DNA of 64,000 bases, taken from Miniphocaeibacter sp012841535 (lineage in GTDB: Bacteria; Bacillota; Clostridia; Tissierellales; Peptoniphilaceae). Below, one piece after another: positions 41,521 to 50,942 of the stretch (within the stretch, counting starts at the first letter, position 1; each line of letters begins with the position of its first letter). Position numbers and translations under genes: made by a program. The stretch lies in assembly GCF_049274025.1 (NCBI RefSeq), contig NZ_JBASRV010000077.1, one strand, 5' to 3'. The notes under the pieces are model-generated. The model had not been told where the DNA came from. It saw only the letters and a program-made list of their open reading frames with translations, and searched no databases.

Positions 41521-42780
41521 ATGTCAAAGAGAATTATAGATGTAGATGAAAAAGTACCTTTTGGAATGTTGGTGCCACTAAGTATACAGCATACATTTGC
41601 TATGTTTGGTGCATCGGTATTAGTTCCTATTGTTTTGAAATTTGATCCAGCTATTGTTTTATTAATGAATGGTATAGGAACATTATTATTTATTCTAATT
41701 ACTAAAAAGAAAGCACCAGCTTACTTAGGCTCCAGTTTTGCTTTTTTAGGACCAGCTGGAATAATAATTAATTCAATGGGAGCAGAGTATGCTCAAGGGG
41801 CTTTTGTTGCTATTGGAATTTTAGGTTGTTTATTAGCTTTAATTATTTATAAGTTTGGAACTGATTGGATTAATGTTGTTCTACCTCCAGCTGCAATGGG
41901 AGCAGTAGTTTCGTTAATAGGTTTTGAACTTGCAGGAGCTACAGTTAAAGGTGGACAAATTGGTGCAGAAATTATGACTGAAAATGCTTCAATGGAGCAC
42001 ATAGTTGTATTTTTAGTTACTTTATTGGTAGCTGTAATCGGCTCGGTAATATTTAAAAAATTCTTAGCTACTATTCCAATTTTAATAGCTATTATAGTAG
42101 GATACTTAGTGGCTTTTGCCTTAGATTTAGTTGACTTTACACCTGTTTTAGAAGCTAAGTTATTTACTCTACCTACATTTAGATTACCGGCTTTTGATAT
42201 GAAGGCTATACTTACAATGTTACCTGTTATTTTAGTTATTACATCGGAACATATTAGTCATCAGGTAGTTACTAGTAATATTATTGGTAAAAACTTAATA
42301 AAGGACCCAGGACTTCATAGAAGTATATTTGCAGATAACTTTTCAACTGCTGTATCTGGAATGGTGGGAGGAGTACCAACTACTACTTATGGAGAAAATA
42401 TTGGAGTAATGGCAGTTACAGGAGTATATTCTGTTTATGTTATAGCCGGTGCTGCAGTTATATCTATTTTAATGGCGTTTATAGGGCCGTTATCAGCTTT
42501 AATTCAAACAATACCAGGAGATGTTATAGGTGGCGTTACATTTTTATTATATGGAATGATAGGTTCATCAGGAATAAGATTATTAGTAGATGAAAAAGTT
42601 GATTATAGTAAATCTAAGAATTTAATATTAACATCAGTGGTGTTTGTAACAGGATTAAGTGGTTTACAAGTTAATTTTGCAGGAATACAATTATCAGGAA
42701 TGGTATTGTCCTCATTAGTAGCGGTAATTTTAAGTCTTTTATTTTATATATTTGATAGATTAGGTTTAATGAATGAATAA
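41521..42780 (+). CDS. uraA: uracil permease (NCS2 family)
   Basis: A 419-residue transporter with about 14 membrane segments (7+7). Family features: VPFGMLVPLSIQHTFAMFGA at the start, YLGSSFAFLGPAG, the helix 8 Glu in ITSEHISHQVVTSNIIGK, and GGVPTTTYGENIGVMAVTGV with the substrate-binding Glu of helix 10. It imports uracil (possibly xanthine) by proton symport; with upp at 29.9 kb it provides uracil salvage. RBS AAAGGAGGAA. It is divergent from perR. Confidence 0.93.
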   Translation: MSKRIIDVDEKVPFGMLVPLSIQHTFAMFGASVLVPIVLKFDPAIVLLMNGIGTLLFILITKKKAPAYLGSSFAFLGPAGIIINSMGAEYAQGAFVAIGILGCLLALIIYKFGTDWINVVLPPAAMGAVVSLIGFELAGATVKGGQIGAEIMTENASMEHIVVFLVTLLVAVIGSVIFKKFLATIPILIAIIVGYLVAFALDLVDFTPVLEAKLFTLPTFRLPAFDMKAILTMLPVILVITSEHISHQVVTSNIIGKNLIKDPGLHRSIFADNFSTAVSGMVGGVPTTTYGENIGVMAVTGVYSVYVIAGAAVISILMAFIGPLSALIQTIPGDVIGGVTFLLYGMIGSSGIRLLVDEKVDYSKSKNLILTSVVFVTGLSGLQVNFAGIQLSGMVLSSLVAVILSLLFYIFDRLGLMNE

Positions 42781-42786
42781 AAATAT

Positions 42787-42816
42787 AAAAACTATGCTTT
42801 TAGGCATAGTTTTTTA
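42787..42816. terminator. bidirectional intrinsic terminator
   Basis: Stem AAAACTATGC / GCATAGTTTT (right arm 42804-42813), 6-nt loop, T run. It overlaps the 3' end of the minus-strand gene that stops at 42800. Confidence 0.8.
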
Positions 42817-43717
42817 TATTTTTTAAACTGTTAATTACAATATTTTTAATAAGCTCTATATTATATTTTTCATCTATAAATATAGGTATAAGATTATCTT
42901 TAATATTAGGATAGATGTTTTTTATATTAAAAACATCTGGATAAATTACACAAGTAGCATTTGTTTTAAAATCAATTAAACCAGTAAGAGCTTTAAATTT
43001 TAAAATTAAAAAATTTTCACTATTAGCAATTGAATAATATTTAGAATTAAATTCCAAGTCTAAAGTATTTTTTTGCAAATTATATAAGGAAATATTTAAA
43101 ATATTTTTACTTATTTTAAAATTATAAGGAGCTACTTTAAAGTTTAGTCCATAAATACTAAAATCTATAGTATTTTTTATTAATTTTTCCATTAAAGAAT
43201 TAAATATTTCGTATCTGTATATTACAGATAGTCTGCCTTCATAAAGTAGTTTTTCCAAAAAATTAGAATCTTTGTTTTCTAAATAAGTTTTGTATAATTT
43301 TATATTATCCTTAATATTTCCTAAGTTATAATTTTTACTAGATAAATTTGTATATACATTTTTTATACTATAACTATTTAGAGGATTAAAATTATATTTT
43401 TTTAAAAATAAATAAGTGTCAAAACTGCTCCTATATATTAAATCTAAAGAATTCTTCTTTAACAGCTCTTTTAAAAATGGTAGGTCAAAGGATTCACCGT
43501 TAAAAGTTATTAATTTTCTATTATCGATAATATTAATAAATTCTTCTAAGTCTTCTTTAGAATTTTCATCAATAAAATATTGGATAATTTGATTTTCACC
43601 TGTTATTAAATTAATTAAAAATATTTTATTCTTTTTACGATTAATACCTGTTGTATTAATTGAAAGAACAATTTCGTCCTTTTTTAAATTATTTATAAAT
43701 TCGTTACTATATTTCAT
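42800..43717 (-). CDS. YprB-like RNase H-fold protein, catalytic acids lost
   Basis: A 305-residue protein resembling the YprB family of RNase H-like (DEDD-type) exonucleases. The recognisable core is LITFNGESFDLPFLKELL (about 68-85) followed by SFDTYLFLKKY. Motif I, normally DIETTG, reads SINTTG (about 19-24), and the motif III region, normally with an Asp near YNxxDV, reads YEGRLSVIYRYE. Two of the catalytic acid positions are therefore substituted, and nuclease activity is doubtful. The start codon overlaps the stop of the upstream surface peptidase (TAATG), so it is cotranscribed with it. Function unknown. Confidence 0.7.
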   Translation of the reverse strand: MKYSNEFINNLKKDEIVLSINTTGINRKKNKIFLINLITGENQIIQYFIDENSKEDLEEFINIIDNRKLITFNGESFDLPFLKELLKKNSLDLIYRSSFDTYLFLKKYNFNPLNSYSIKNVYTNLSSKNYNLGNIKDNIKLYKTYLENKDSNFLEKLLYEGRLSVIYRYEIFNSLMEKLIKNTIDFSIYGLNFKVAPYNFKISKNILNISLYNLQKNTLDLEFNSKYYSIANSENFLILKFKALTGLIDFKTNATCVIYPDVFNIKNIYPNIKDNLIPIFIDEKYNIELIKNIVINSLKNIKNYA

Positions 43718-45735
43718 TATCTTATTACTACTGCAAACTTTCTATAATTATATAATCTTTCTACAGTGCTACGATTTTTCCAATAATAAAATGATTTATT
43801 TCTATTAGCTCCAGCTTTTTCATGATTATAAGGATCTGCAATGTAAAAAGAATCGGCTTTAGGGTCGTATCCTGTAATTAAAACAACATGATTATTCCAA
43901 ATCCTTCTAGTATTTTTACCTTCAATAGGCAATGTTTTATAGGTTGGATTATTCCAAAATAATGTAACATAAGCAACAACAGTATTACCATTTTGGATTT
44001 CTCGAATTATATCGTTAATAGTTGCACCTTGAATATTAACAACATTACCATATTTCTTTCCATAATTAGCTAAAGGCTCAGGATCTATTGTTTGGAATTT
44101 ATCAGATACAGAATTATAAGGTATTCCAACATATCCTTTTTGTGGATTACTAGAATGTTTTGGCATATTATCTAAAAATGCTCTTAATCCAGTATCTGTG
44201 TAGCCCTTACCTTGTAGTCCCATTAGAAGAGAGGTTGGCTCACAACCATTTGGGGCATATACAGGTTTTAATTGACTTATATATGGCACCTTATTGACAA
44301 CTTTTCCAAAAGTTGTTGGGGAATAGTTTGAAAAATATTTTTTCTCTACCCAACCGGTAGTTGTATCATAATTTACTTTTGCCCAAGTATCATTTTGTTC
44401 TAAAACTTTAAGGATTAAATTATTAGTAAATTTTCCAACTACTTTAGAATTCAAATCCGGAGAAATATAGGTATTTTGTTCGCTGTTAATTACAACATAT
44501 TCACCAAGACTTATAGGTTTTGCATTATTTACTATGTCCTGTCCTAAAATAAGCCTTTCAATATTATTCATAGTATTTGCAGCAATAGTGTTAACACCAC
44601 CTAGTACTATTGCCTTTGTAATATCATTATTTTTAATATAGTTAATAACTGAATTATCAATAACATATTTCTCTACTAGTAGTATTGGTGCGTTAATCTT
44701 TTGTGCCAATGTAGAAGCCGATAATGCGTCTGGAAAAGATTCACCAGAAGCTATTATTACAGTTCCATTATTTGTAACGCTAGATGCAACTTTTACACTT
44801 GTGTCAAATCTATTAGAACCAGATATTCTATTAATAGTGTTTAAATTTGTAGTATTTTTAACCTTATTTAGTACATCATTACTAATGGTTGAAGTTCCAC
44901 CTACTAAATTTATACTATTTCCAGTAAATTCCTGAAGAGAATATAGAAGACTATTAGAAATTTTATTTTTAGTAGTAAGTACTAAATCAGCCTTGTTTTT
45001 AGCTAATATAGAAGCTGATAGTGCATCTGGGAAAAATTCACCAGAAGCTATTATTAAATTGTTGTTAAGGGTTTTCTTACTTATTTGAACAGAAGTGTCA
45101 AACCTATCAGCTCCAGAAATACGAGTTACTTTTTCCACATTTTCTATATTATTTAATTGGTTTTCCACACTTAAACTAATTGAGTTTTTTCCACCTAAAA
45201 TAATAACTTCACTAGCCTTTAATCTTGTTATTTCATTTATAATGGAATTATTAATTGATCCATCAACTAAAAGTATAGGATATTCTCCAAAGGTTAAACT
45301 AGAGCCGCTTAAAGCATCTGCATATTTTCTTGCATCGGCAATTATTACCTTATCTGCTTGAATATTTTGAAACTTACTTATAGATATGGCTGTTTCTACT
45401 CTGGTACTTCCGGAAATTCTTTTAATTATATTACTGGAATTTAAAAAATCCTCTAAAACAGAACCTTCATCAACAGAGTTATCTACATTTGCACCATATA
45501 GACTTTCATTTGGACTTAAGTCTTCTTTAGCATTAGTAGGATTAGTAGGGGATATTTCATCCTTAATTGTTGTTTCTAAGGTTTCTTCTTCATTCTCGTC
45601 TGAAAATTCTTCATAGGTAGAAACAGTCTTGTCCTTTGTTTCTACATCGGACAATTCATCTGCATATGAAATATTAAAGGAATTAACTAAAATAGTTGAT
45701 AGTAAAAGTAATGATAATATTTTTTTCTTTTTCAT
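43717..45735 (-). CDS. surface C39-like peptidase with three cell-wall-binding repeats
   Basis: A 672-residue exported protein. A signal peptide covers about 1-25 (NISYA-DE), followed by an acidic Thr/Glu-rich linker to about 100. Three cell-wall-binding-2 repeats start at about 104, 198 and 293 (RISGSTRVETAISIS, RISGADRFDTSVQIS, RISGSNRFDTSVKVA). An SH3-like domain is at about 392-460 (TWAKVNYDTTTGWVEKKYF). A C39-like peptidase domain runs from about 472 to the end, with Cys in NGCEPTSLLMGL, His in NHVVLITGY and Asp in IADPYNH. It probably cuts peptides or wall stems on the cell surface. RBS GGAGGT. Confidence 0.9.
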   Translation of the reverse strand: MKKKKILSLLLLSTILVNSFNISYADELSDVETKDKTVSTYEEFSDENEEETLETTIKDEISPTNPTNAKEDLSPNESLYGANVDNSVDEGSVLEDFLNSSNIIKRISGSTRVETAISISKFQNIQADKVIIADARKYADALSGSSLTFGEYPILLVDGSINNSIINEITRLKASEVIILGGKNSISLSVENQLNNIENVEKVTRISGADRFDTSVQISKKTLNNNLIIASGEFFPDALSASILAKNKADLVLTTKNKISNSLLYSLQEFTGNSINLVGGTSTISNDVLNKVKNTTNLNTINRISGSNRFDTSVKVASSVTNNGTVIIASGESFPDALSASTLAQKINAPILLVEKYVIDNSVINYIKNNDITKAIVLGGVNTIAANTMNNIERLILGQDIVNNAKPISLGEYVVINSEQNTYISPDLNSKVVGKFTNNLILKVLEQNDTWAKVNYDTTTGWVEKKYFSNYSPTTFGKVVNKVPYISQLKPVYAPNGCEPTSLLMGLQGKGYTDTGLRAFLDNMPKHSSNPQKGYVGIPYNSVSDKFQTIDPEPLANYGKKYGNVVNIQGATINDIIREIQNGNTVVAYVTLFWNNPTYKTLPIEGKNTRRIWNNHVVLITGYDPKADSFYIADPYNHEKAGANRNKSFYYWKNRSTVERLYNYRKFAVVIR

Positions 45736-45828
45736 TTAAACCTCCATAAGTGTTATTTTAGTAGTATAATACATATAGTTATTATAACATTAAAAAAATA
45801 TAATATTATAGAATATAAAGAGGTAGTT

Positions 45829-46962
45829 ATGATATATTTAGATAATGCAGCAACTACAAAAGTTGATGATATTGCAATAGAAAAAATGATAGATGTAATG
45901 AAAAATAATTTCGGAAATCCCTCTGCCTTATATGATTTTGGTCATAAGGCAGAAAAAATTTTAAATAATGCCAGAAAATTATTAGCAGATTCGTTAGGTG
46001 TAAAGGAAAAGGAAATTTATTTCACCTCTTCTGGAACAGAAAGTAATAATATTGCTATTTTAGGAAATTATTCAGGAAATAAAAATGATGAATATATTAC
46101 TACTGAAATAGAGCATTCTTCTGTTTTTAATCCATACCATGAAATTAGTGAAAGAAAAGTTATTGTTTTGAAAGTAAATTCTAAGGGTTATATTAATTTA
46201 GAAGATTTAGAAAAGGCAATTAATAAAAATACTAAATTGGTTTCAATTATGCATGTTAATAATGAATTAGGAACTATACAGGATTTAGAAAAAATTGGCG
46301 AAATAATTAAAAGAAAAAATAGAAACACAATTTTTCATGTTGATGGAATTCAGGGATTTGGGAAAATTCCTATAGATATTAATAAATGTAAAATTGACAT
46401 ATACACAATAAGTGGCCATAAGATACATGGACCTAAAGGAATAGGCGCCATATATATAAAAGATGGTTTAAAAATAAAACCAATATTATTTGGTGGTGGT
46501 CAGGAGAGAAATATTTCTCCCGGTACTGAAAATATTCCGGGAATAGTTGCTTTAGGGGAAATGTCTAAAGTAGCATATGAAAATATGAACAGTAATTTTG
46601 ACAAAGTTTATAATATTAAAAAATATTTAATGGAAAAGTTATTAAATATAGAAGATACTATTATAAATTCAACTTTAGAAAACTCCAGTCCCTATATTTT
46701 AAGTGTGTCTTTTAAAGATATAAGAGCAGAGGTTTTGTTACATTATTTAGAAATGGAAGAAATATATATTTCAACAGGTTCTGCTTGTGGAAGAAATAAA
46801 AAAAGCAGAGTAGTTGAAGCTATTAATTTACCTAAAGGCTATGAAGATGGTACAATAAGAATATCTTTTTCAAAATATACAAGAATTGAAGAAATAGATA
46901 TTTTTTATAATAGTTTGGTAAAATATATTAAAGAAATTAGAAGTATTATTAGGAGGAATTAA
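45829..46962 (+). CDS. cysteine desulfurase (class V aminotransferase)
   Basis: A 377-residue PLP enzyme that releases sulfur from cysteine. The N-terminus YLDNAATTKVDD, the PLP lysine in TISGHKIHGPKGIGA and the catalytic Cys in STGSACGRN (about 315) are all present. It is directly coupled to thiI (overlap of 1 nt), as with the dedicated NifZ of Bacillus, so it most likely feeds sulfur to ThiI for 4-thiouridine in tRNA. A general IscS role is possible. RBS AGAGGTAG. Confidence 0.93.
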   Translation: MIYLDNAATTKVDDIAIEKMIDVMKNNFGNPSALYDFGHKAEKILNNARKLLADSLGVKEKEIYFTSSGTESNNIAILGNYSGNKNDEYITTEIEHSSVFNPYHEISERKVIVLKVNSKGYINLEDLEKAINKNTKLVSIMHVNNELGTIQDLEKIGEIIKRKNRNTIFHVDGIQGFGKIPIDINKCKIDIYTISGHKIHGPKGIGAIYIKDGLKIKPILFGGGQERNISPGTENIPGIVALGEMSKVAYENMNSNFDKVYNIKKYLMEKLLNIEDTIINSTLENSSPYILSVSFKDIRAEVLLHYLEMEEIYISTGSACGRNKKSRVVEAINLPKGYEDGTIRISFSKYTRIEEIDIFYNSLVKYIKEIRSIIRRN

Positions 46963-48131
46963 TGGACTGGTATATATCAGTTAGTTTTGGGGAATTAACC
47001 TTAAAGGGAAGTAATAGAAGAGTTTTTGAAGATAGAGCAGTAAAGAAGGTGTTAAATTCTATAAAGGAATTTAATATTGAGAAACATTATAAGGAACAGG
47101 GGAAACTTTATATTAAGGCAAATAAAGAAGATTTTCCGGAAATGATAAAATCAATTAAAAAGGTTTTTGGAATAATATATATTAGCCCTTGTTTAAAGGT
47201 TGAAAAAGACATTGAAAAAATGGAAAAAGGAATTGTAGAATTTGTAAGGGAAAAAAATCTTACAGAGGAAGCTAGCTTTAAAGTAGAAGTAAATAGAGTT
47301 GATAAGAGTTTTAAGTTTAAATCGCCGGAATTAAATCCTAGATTAGGAGGAGCGGTTTTAAAACAATTTGGAAATCTATTAAAGGTAGATGTTCATAATC
47401 CTGATTTTAAAATTTATGTTGATGTAAAACAAAATGTTTATATTTATTCAGATAGAACTAAAGGCTGGGGAGGTTTGCCTATAGGAAGTTCCGGAAGAGG
47501 ACTTTTACTTTTATCCGGTGGAATAGATAGTCCTGTTGCAGGTTTTTTACTTGCTAAAAGAGGGGTGGAAATATCGGCACTACATTTTCACAGTTATCCT
47601 TTTACTTCAGATAGGTCTGTAGAAAAAGTTAAGGATTTAGCTAAACAATTATCCTACTATACAGGGAAAATTACTATGTATAGTATTAATTTACTACCTA
47701 TTCAAAAAGAGATTAATGAAAAATGTAGAGAAAGGGAAATGACTATACTATCCCGAAGATTTATGATGAGAATAGGTGAAAAACTATCACAAAAATATGA
47801 ATATGATGCATTAATTACAGGTGAAAGCCTAGGTCAAGTTGCAAGTCAAACTATTCAAGGGGTTTCTGTAATAAACCAAGCTGTAGAAATGCCGATATTA
47901 AGACCTTTAATTGCAATGGATAAAACAGAAATAATAGAAATATCCAGAGAAATAGGAACATATGAAACTTCAATTTTACCTTTTGAAGATTGTTGCACTG
48001 TATTTTTACCAAGAAGACCTGTAACAAAACCTAGACTTAGAGATATACAAGCAAGTGAAAAGAATTTGGATATAGATAAATTAGTAGATGATGCAATAGA
48101 GAAAATGGAAATATTTAAAATAGAGGAATAA
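46962..48131 (+). CDS. thiI: tRNA uracil 4-sulfurtransferase
   Basis: A 389-residue ThiI without the C-terminal rhodanese domain, the usual Bacillota form. A ferredoxin-like and THUMP region covers about 1-165 (SFGELTLKGSNRRVFE, GAVLKQFG). The PP-loop is LLLSGGIDSPVAGFLLAKRG (about 178-197), and GESLGQVASQTIQGVSVINQ and PFEDCCTVFLPRRPVTKP follow. It adenylates U8 of tRNA and transfers sulfur to it. The gene overlaps the cysteine desulfurase stop (TAATGG). Confidence 0.96.
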   Translation: MDWYISVSFGELTLKGSNRRVFEDRAVKKVLNSIKEFNIEKHYKEQGKLYIKANKEDFPEMIKSIKKVFGIIYISPCLKVEKDIEKMEKGIVEFVREKNLTEEASFKVEVNRVDKSFKFKSPELNPRLGGAVLKQFGNLLKVDVHNPDFKIYVDVKQNVYIYSDRTKGWGGLPIGSSGRGLLLLSGGIDSPVAGFLLAKRGVEISALHFHSYPFTSDRSVEKVKDLAKQLSYYTGKITMYSINLLPIQKEINEKCREREMTILSRRFMMRIGEKLSQKYEYDALITGESLGQVASQTIQGVSVINQAVEMPILRPLIAMDKTEIIEISREIGTYETSILPFEDCCTVFLPRRPVTKPRLRDIQASEKNLDIDKLVDDAIEKMEIFKIEE

Positions 48132-48141
48132 GGAGAAAGTA

Positions 48142-48705
48142 ATGAAAAATAAGAAGATTTTAGTACCAATAATAATTATTTTGGTTATACTTGCTGGAAT
48201 AGGCCTAATGCTTATTGGGCCATATAATAACTTAGTAGGCTTAGATGAAAATGTAAATAACTCCTATGCAGATGTTCAAACGGCAGTTCAAAGAAGGGCT
48301 GATTTAATACCGAGTTTAGTTAATACAGTTAAGGGATATGCTACTCATGAGGAAGAGACTTTAACAAATATTACTGAAGCAAGGTCAGGAATCGATAAGG
48401 CAAAATCACCGGAAGAACTAGCACAGGCAAATGAAAATTTAACAAGGGCTATTAATATAGCAGTTGAAGCTTATCCAGATTTAAAGGCTAATCAAAACTT
48501 TCTAAGTTTACAAGATGAACTAGCAGGAACAGAAAATAGAATAGCTGTAGCAAGAAAAGACTATAATGCTGTTGTAAAAACATATAATGCAAAAGTAAGA
48601 AGATTTCCTACATCAATAATCGCCGGAATAATGGGTTTTGAAAAAGCTGAATATTTTGAAGCACCGGAATCAGCACAGGACGCACCGGAAGTTAATTTCG
48701 ACTAG
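48142..48705 (+). CDS. lemA: LemA family protein
   Basis: A 187-residue protein with one N-terminal membrane anchor (about 7-27) and a helical LemA domain: NNSYADVQTAVQRRADLIPS, LVNTVKGYATHEEETL, and the ENRIAVARKDYNAVVKTYN end. The C-terminus is outside the membrane and ends with acidic residues. LemA proteins commonly sit beside TPM-domain genes, as here (8 nt gap). Function is not established. It follows thiI by 10 nt and may be cotranscribed with it. Confidence 0.93.
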   Translation: MKNKKILVPIIIILVILAGIGLMLIGPYNNLVGLDENVNNSYADVQTAVQRRADLIPSLVNTVKGYATHEEETLTNITEARSGIDKAKSPEELAQANENLTRAINIAVEAYPDLKANQNFLSLQDELAGTENRIAVARKDYNAVVKTYNAKVRRFPTSIIAGIMGFEKAEYFEAPESAQDAPEVNFD

Positions 48706-48713
48706 GATTTTTT

Positions 48714-49514
48714 ATGAAAAAGAAATTAGTTATCTTAGTAACGCTATTAACTATTTTTATTAGCAATGTATCTTTTGCTATTCCTAATCCAACTAGCGAT
48801 TTTTATGTTTATGATGAAATGAATGTTATTTCTAATAGCACTAAAGAACATATTATGAATACAAATATAGAAATTGAAGGAAAAACTAAGGCACAAATAG
48901 TAGTAGCTACTATAAATGATTTAGAAGGAATCCCCAGAGAAGATTATGCATTACAAATGTATAGGAAATTTGGTATAGGTGATAAGGAAGAAAACAATGG
49001 AGTTTTAATTCTACTAGGTTATGAACCTTTAGATGACAAATACCAAGTTAGAATAGAAGTAGGCTATGGTTTAGAAGGAATATTAAATGATGCAAAAGTT
49101 GGTCGTATAATAGATGAATATATGCTTCCATATTTTGACAGAGATAATAAATCCACTTTTGATGAAGGTCTAAAAGAAGGGTTTAATGCAGTTGTTTCTC
49201 AGGTAATACAGGAATATAACATTGAAATAGAGGGAAATTATTCAGACTATGTAGAAGACTTAGAGAAAACGTCAGAGGATAATTTTTCTGTAGGTAAAAT
49301 TATTGGAATAATAATTGTTATAATTGTTATTAGCTCTATATTTGGCAGCAATAATTTTAATGGTCCTAGTAGTGGAAGTAGAAGAAGATACTACCGTGGT
49401 GGTTATTACGGTGGCTTTGGAGGATTTGGAGGCTCCGGTGGCAGAGGTACCGGTGGAGGATTCTCCGGAGGAGGAGGCTCATCTGGTGGTGGAGGAGCTG
49501 GAAGAAGTTTTTAA
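48714..49514 (+). CDS. TPM-domain (YgcG-like) membrane protein
   Basis: A 266-residue protein. A signal peptide covers about 1-22 (NVSFA-IP), and the TPM domain at about 28-165 contains FYVYDEMNVISNSTKEHI, QIVVATINDLEG and YGLEGILNDAKVGRIIDEYM. One membrane helix lies near 192-212, and the tail is very rich in Gly and Ser (GGFGGFGGSGGRGTGGGFSG). This domain order is the standard YgcG arrangement paired with LemA, often linked to envelope maintenance. An out-of-frame ORF over the Gly-rich tail is a composition artefact. Confidence 0.92.
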   Translation: MKKKLVILVTLLTIFISNVSFAIPNPTSDFYVYDEMNVISNSTKEHIMNTNIEIEGKTKAQIVVATINDLEGIPREDYALQMYRKFGIGDKEENNGVLILLGYEPLDDKYQVRIEVGYGLEGILNDAKVGRIIDEYMLPYFDRDNKSTFDEGLKEGFNAVVSQVIQEYNIEIEGNYSDYVEDLEKTSEDNFSVGKIIGIIIVIIVISSIFGSNNFNGPSSGSRRRYYRGGYYGGFGGFGGSGGRGTGGGFSGGGGSSGGGGAGRSF

Positions 49515-49520
49515 AGACTT

Positions 49521-49556
49521 AGGCAAGTATATTATAAAATATATTTGCCTTTTTAT
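49521..49556 (+). terminator. intrinsic terminator
   Basis: A 13-bp stem, AGGCAAGTATATT against AATATATTTGCCT, with one G-U pair and loop ATAA, followed by TTTTTA. Confidence 0.85.
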
Positions 49557-49602
49557 TATTGTTTAATATTTTTAAATTATAGGAATAAATAAAGGATTAG
49601 AT

Positions 49603-50241
49603 ATGGTAGAAATTATTGAAGAATTAAAAAAAGATGATTATAACTTAGAATATTTTGTAAAAGAAGTACAAGAAAAGAAAATTTTAAGAGATAGGATTGT
49701 AAAAGAATTATTAAATAATTCAGACATTAAAATTGTTTTACATTGTTATGAAATATTAAATAAGGCTAGTTTAGAAAATCCAAAACTATTTTATGAATAT
49801 TGGAATGAATTTTATTCTTTAATTAAAAATGAGGATTATAATTATAGGAATATAGGTTCAACTCTAATAGCAAACTTAATTTCTGTAGATGAAAAAAATC
49901 TCTTTAATGAAATAGCAGAGGAATATTTTTCTCATATTAATGATGAATATTTTAAGACTTCCCAGGTGTTTATAAAAAATATTACTAGAATTTCTAAGGT
50001 TAATGACAAATATATTGAAAAACTTACAGATATTTATTTAAACATAGATAATATTTGGACATATAAGGAAAAACAAAAGGAACAATTAAAATTTGATATT
50101 ATAAGGTTTTTTGAAACTTTCTATGTAAAAATAGATAAAAAAGAAGTAGTAGTAAAATACGTTCAGGACCTTGCTAATAGTGTTAGTCCTAAAACTAGAA
50201 GAAGGTCAAAAAACTCAAAACTTAAAAAATATTATAGATAA
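49603..50241 (+). CDS. unknown helical (HEAT-like) protein
   Basis: A 212-residue acidic-to-basic soluble protein, predicted all-helical, with no signal peptide or membrane segment. Repeating helix pairs such as LNNSDIKIVLHCYEILNKA, DYNYRNIGSTLIANLI and YFKTSQVFIKNITRIS suggest HEAT/ARM-like units; the end is strongly basic (KTRRRSKNSKLKKYYR). I recognise no specific family. RBS ATAAAGGATTAG is moderate. It lies between the LemA/TPM operon terminator and the polyamine regulator and seems to be transcribed alone. Confidence 0.7.
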   Translation: MVEIIEELKKDDYNLEYFVKEVQEKKILRDRIVKELLNNSDIKIVLHCYEILNKASLENPKLFYEYWNEFYSLIKNEDYNYRNIGSTLIANLISVDEKNLFNEIAEEYFSHINDEYFKTSQVFIKNITRISKVNDKYIEKLTDIYLNIDNIWTYKEKQKEQLKFDIIRFFETFYVKIDKKEVVVKYVQDLANSVSPKTRRRSKNSKLKKYYR

Positions 50242-50394
50242 GAAGCTTTTTCTTATTTATAATATTTTTTATTTCTTAAAAGTTTAATATATTAAATAAT
50301 AAATTTAAAAAACTATTGCAAAAAAATTTTTCATTGCTATAATATTCTTGTAATTTAATAAATTATACAAAAAGTTTAATATGGTGAGGTTGTT

Positions 50395-50934
50395 ATGGAA
50401 ATTGGAGAAAAAATAAAAAATAGAAGGATTTCGCTAAATTTAACTCAAGAAGAATTAGCGGAAAGAGCAGACTTAACTAAGGGGTTTATATCTCAAGTTG
50501 AAAGGGATTTAACTTCGCCCTCAGTAGATTCTCTTTTTGTAATATTGGAAGCTTTAGGTACTAATATGTCGGAATTTTTCAAAGAGGAAAAGGAAGAACA
50601 AATTGTATTTACTAAGGATGACTATATTGAAAATATAGATGATGAAAATTTAAATTTAATTAAATGGATTGTTCCAAATGCACAAAAAAACAATATGGAA
50701 CCAATAATCTTGGAAATTGAAGCAAAGGGTAAAAGTAAAACCTATTCTCCTAATGAAGGAGAGGAGTTTGGTTATGTTTTGGAAGGTCAAGTAAAACTTT
50801 GTTTAAACAATAAGGAATATATTGTAAATAGTGGAGAATGTTTTTATACAAAGGGTAATAAGACAAGGGTTATTCTTAACAATAATGAAAAGAAAGCAAA
50901 ATTAATTTGGATTACAAATCCACCAAATTTTTAG
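50395..50934 (+). CDS. XRE-family regulator with cupin domain
   Basis: A 179-residue regulator. The helix-turn-helix at about 5-60 reads KIKNRRISLNLTQEELAERA, then LTKGFISQVERDLTSPSVDS. A C-terminal cupin at about 100-178 contains GEEFGYVLEGQVKLCLNNKE and GECFYTKGNKTRVILNN. This architecture (PuuR-like) usually precedes potABCD in Bacillota and is taken to sense polyamines. potA begins 8 nt downstream with its own AGGAGG, so it is the first gene of the operon. RBS TGGTGAGG. Confidence 0.93.
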   Translation: MEIGEKIKNRRISLNLTQEELAERADLTKGFISQVERDLTSPSVDSLFVILEALGTNMSEFFKEEKEEQIVFTKDDYIENIDDENLNLIKWIVPNAQKNNMEPIILEIEAKGKSKTYSPNEGEEFGYVLEGQVKLCLNNKEYIVNSGECFYTKGNKTRVILNNNEKKAKLIWITNPPNF

Positions 50935-50942
50935 GAGGTATT

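Noticed and set aside
49324..49566. Val/Glu-rich ORF overlapping the TPM-domain gene
   Set aside because: Frame-shifted reading of GGA/GGT glycine codons in the Gly-rich tail.
50238..50275. Weak hairpin ATAAGAA/TTCTTAT after the unknown HEAT-like gene
   Set aside because: Short AT-only stem; a terminator is possible but not supportable from the sequence.
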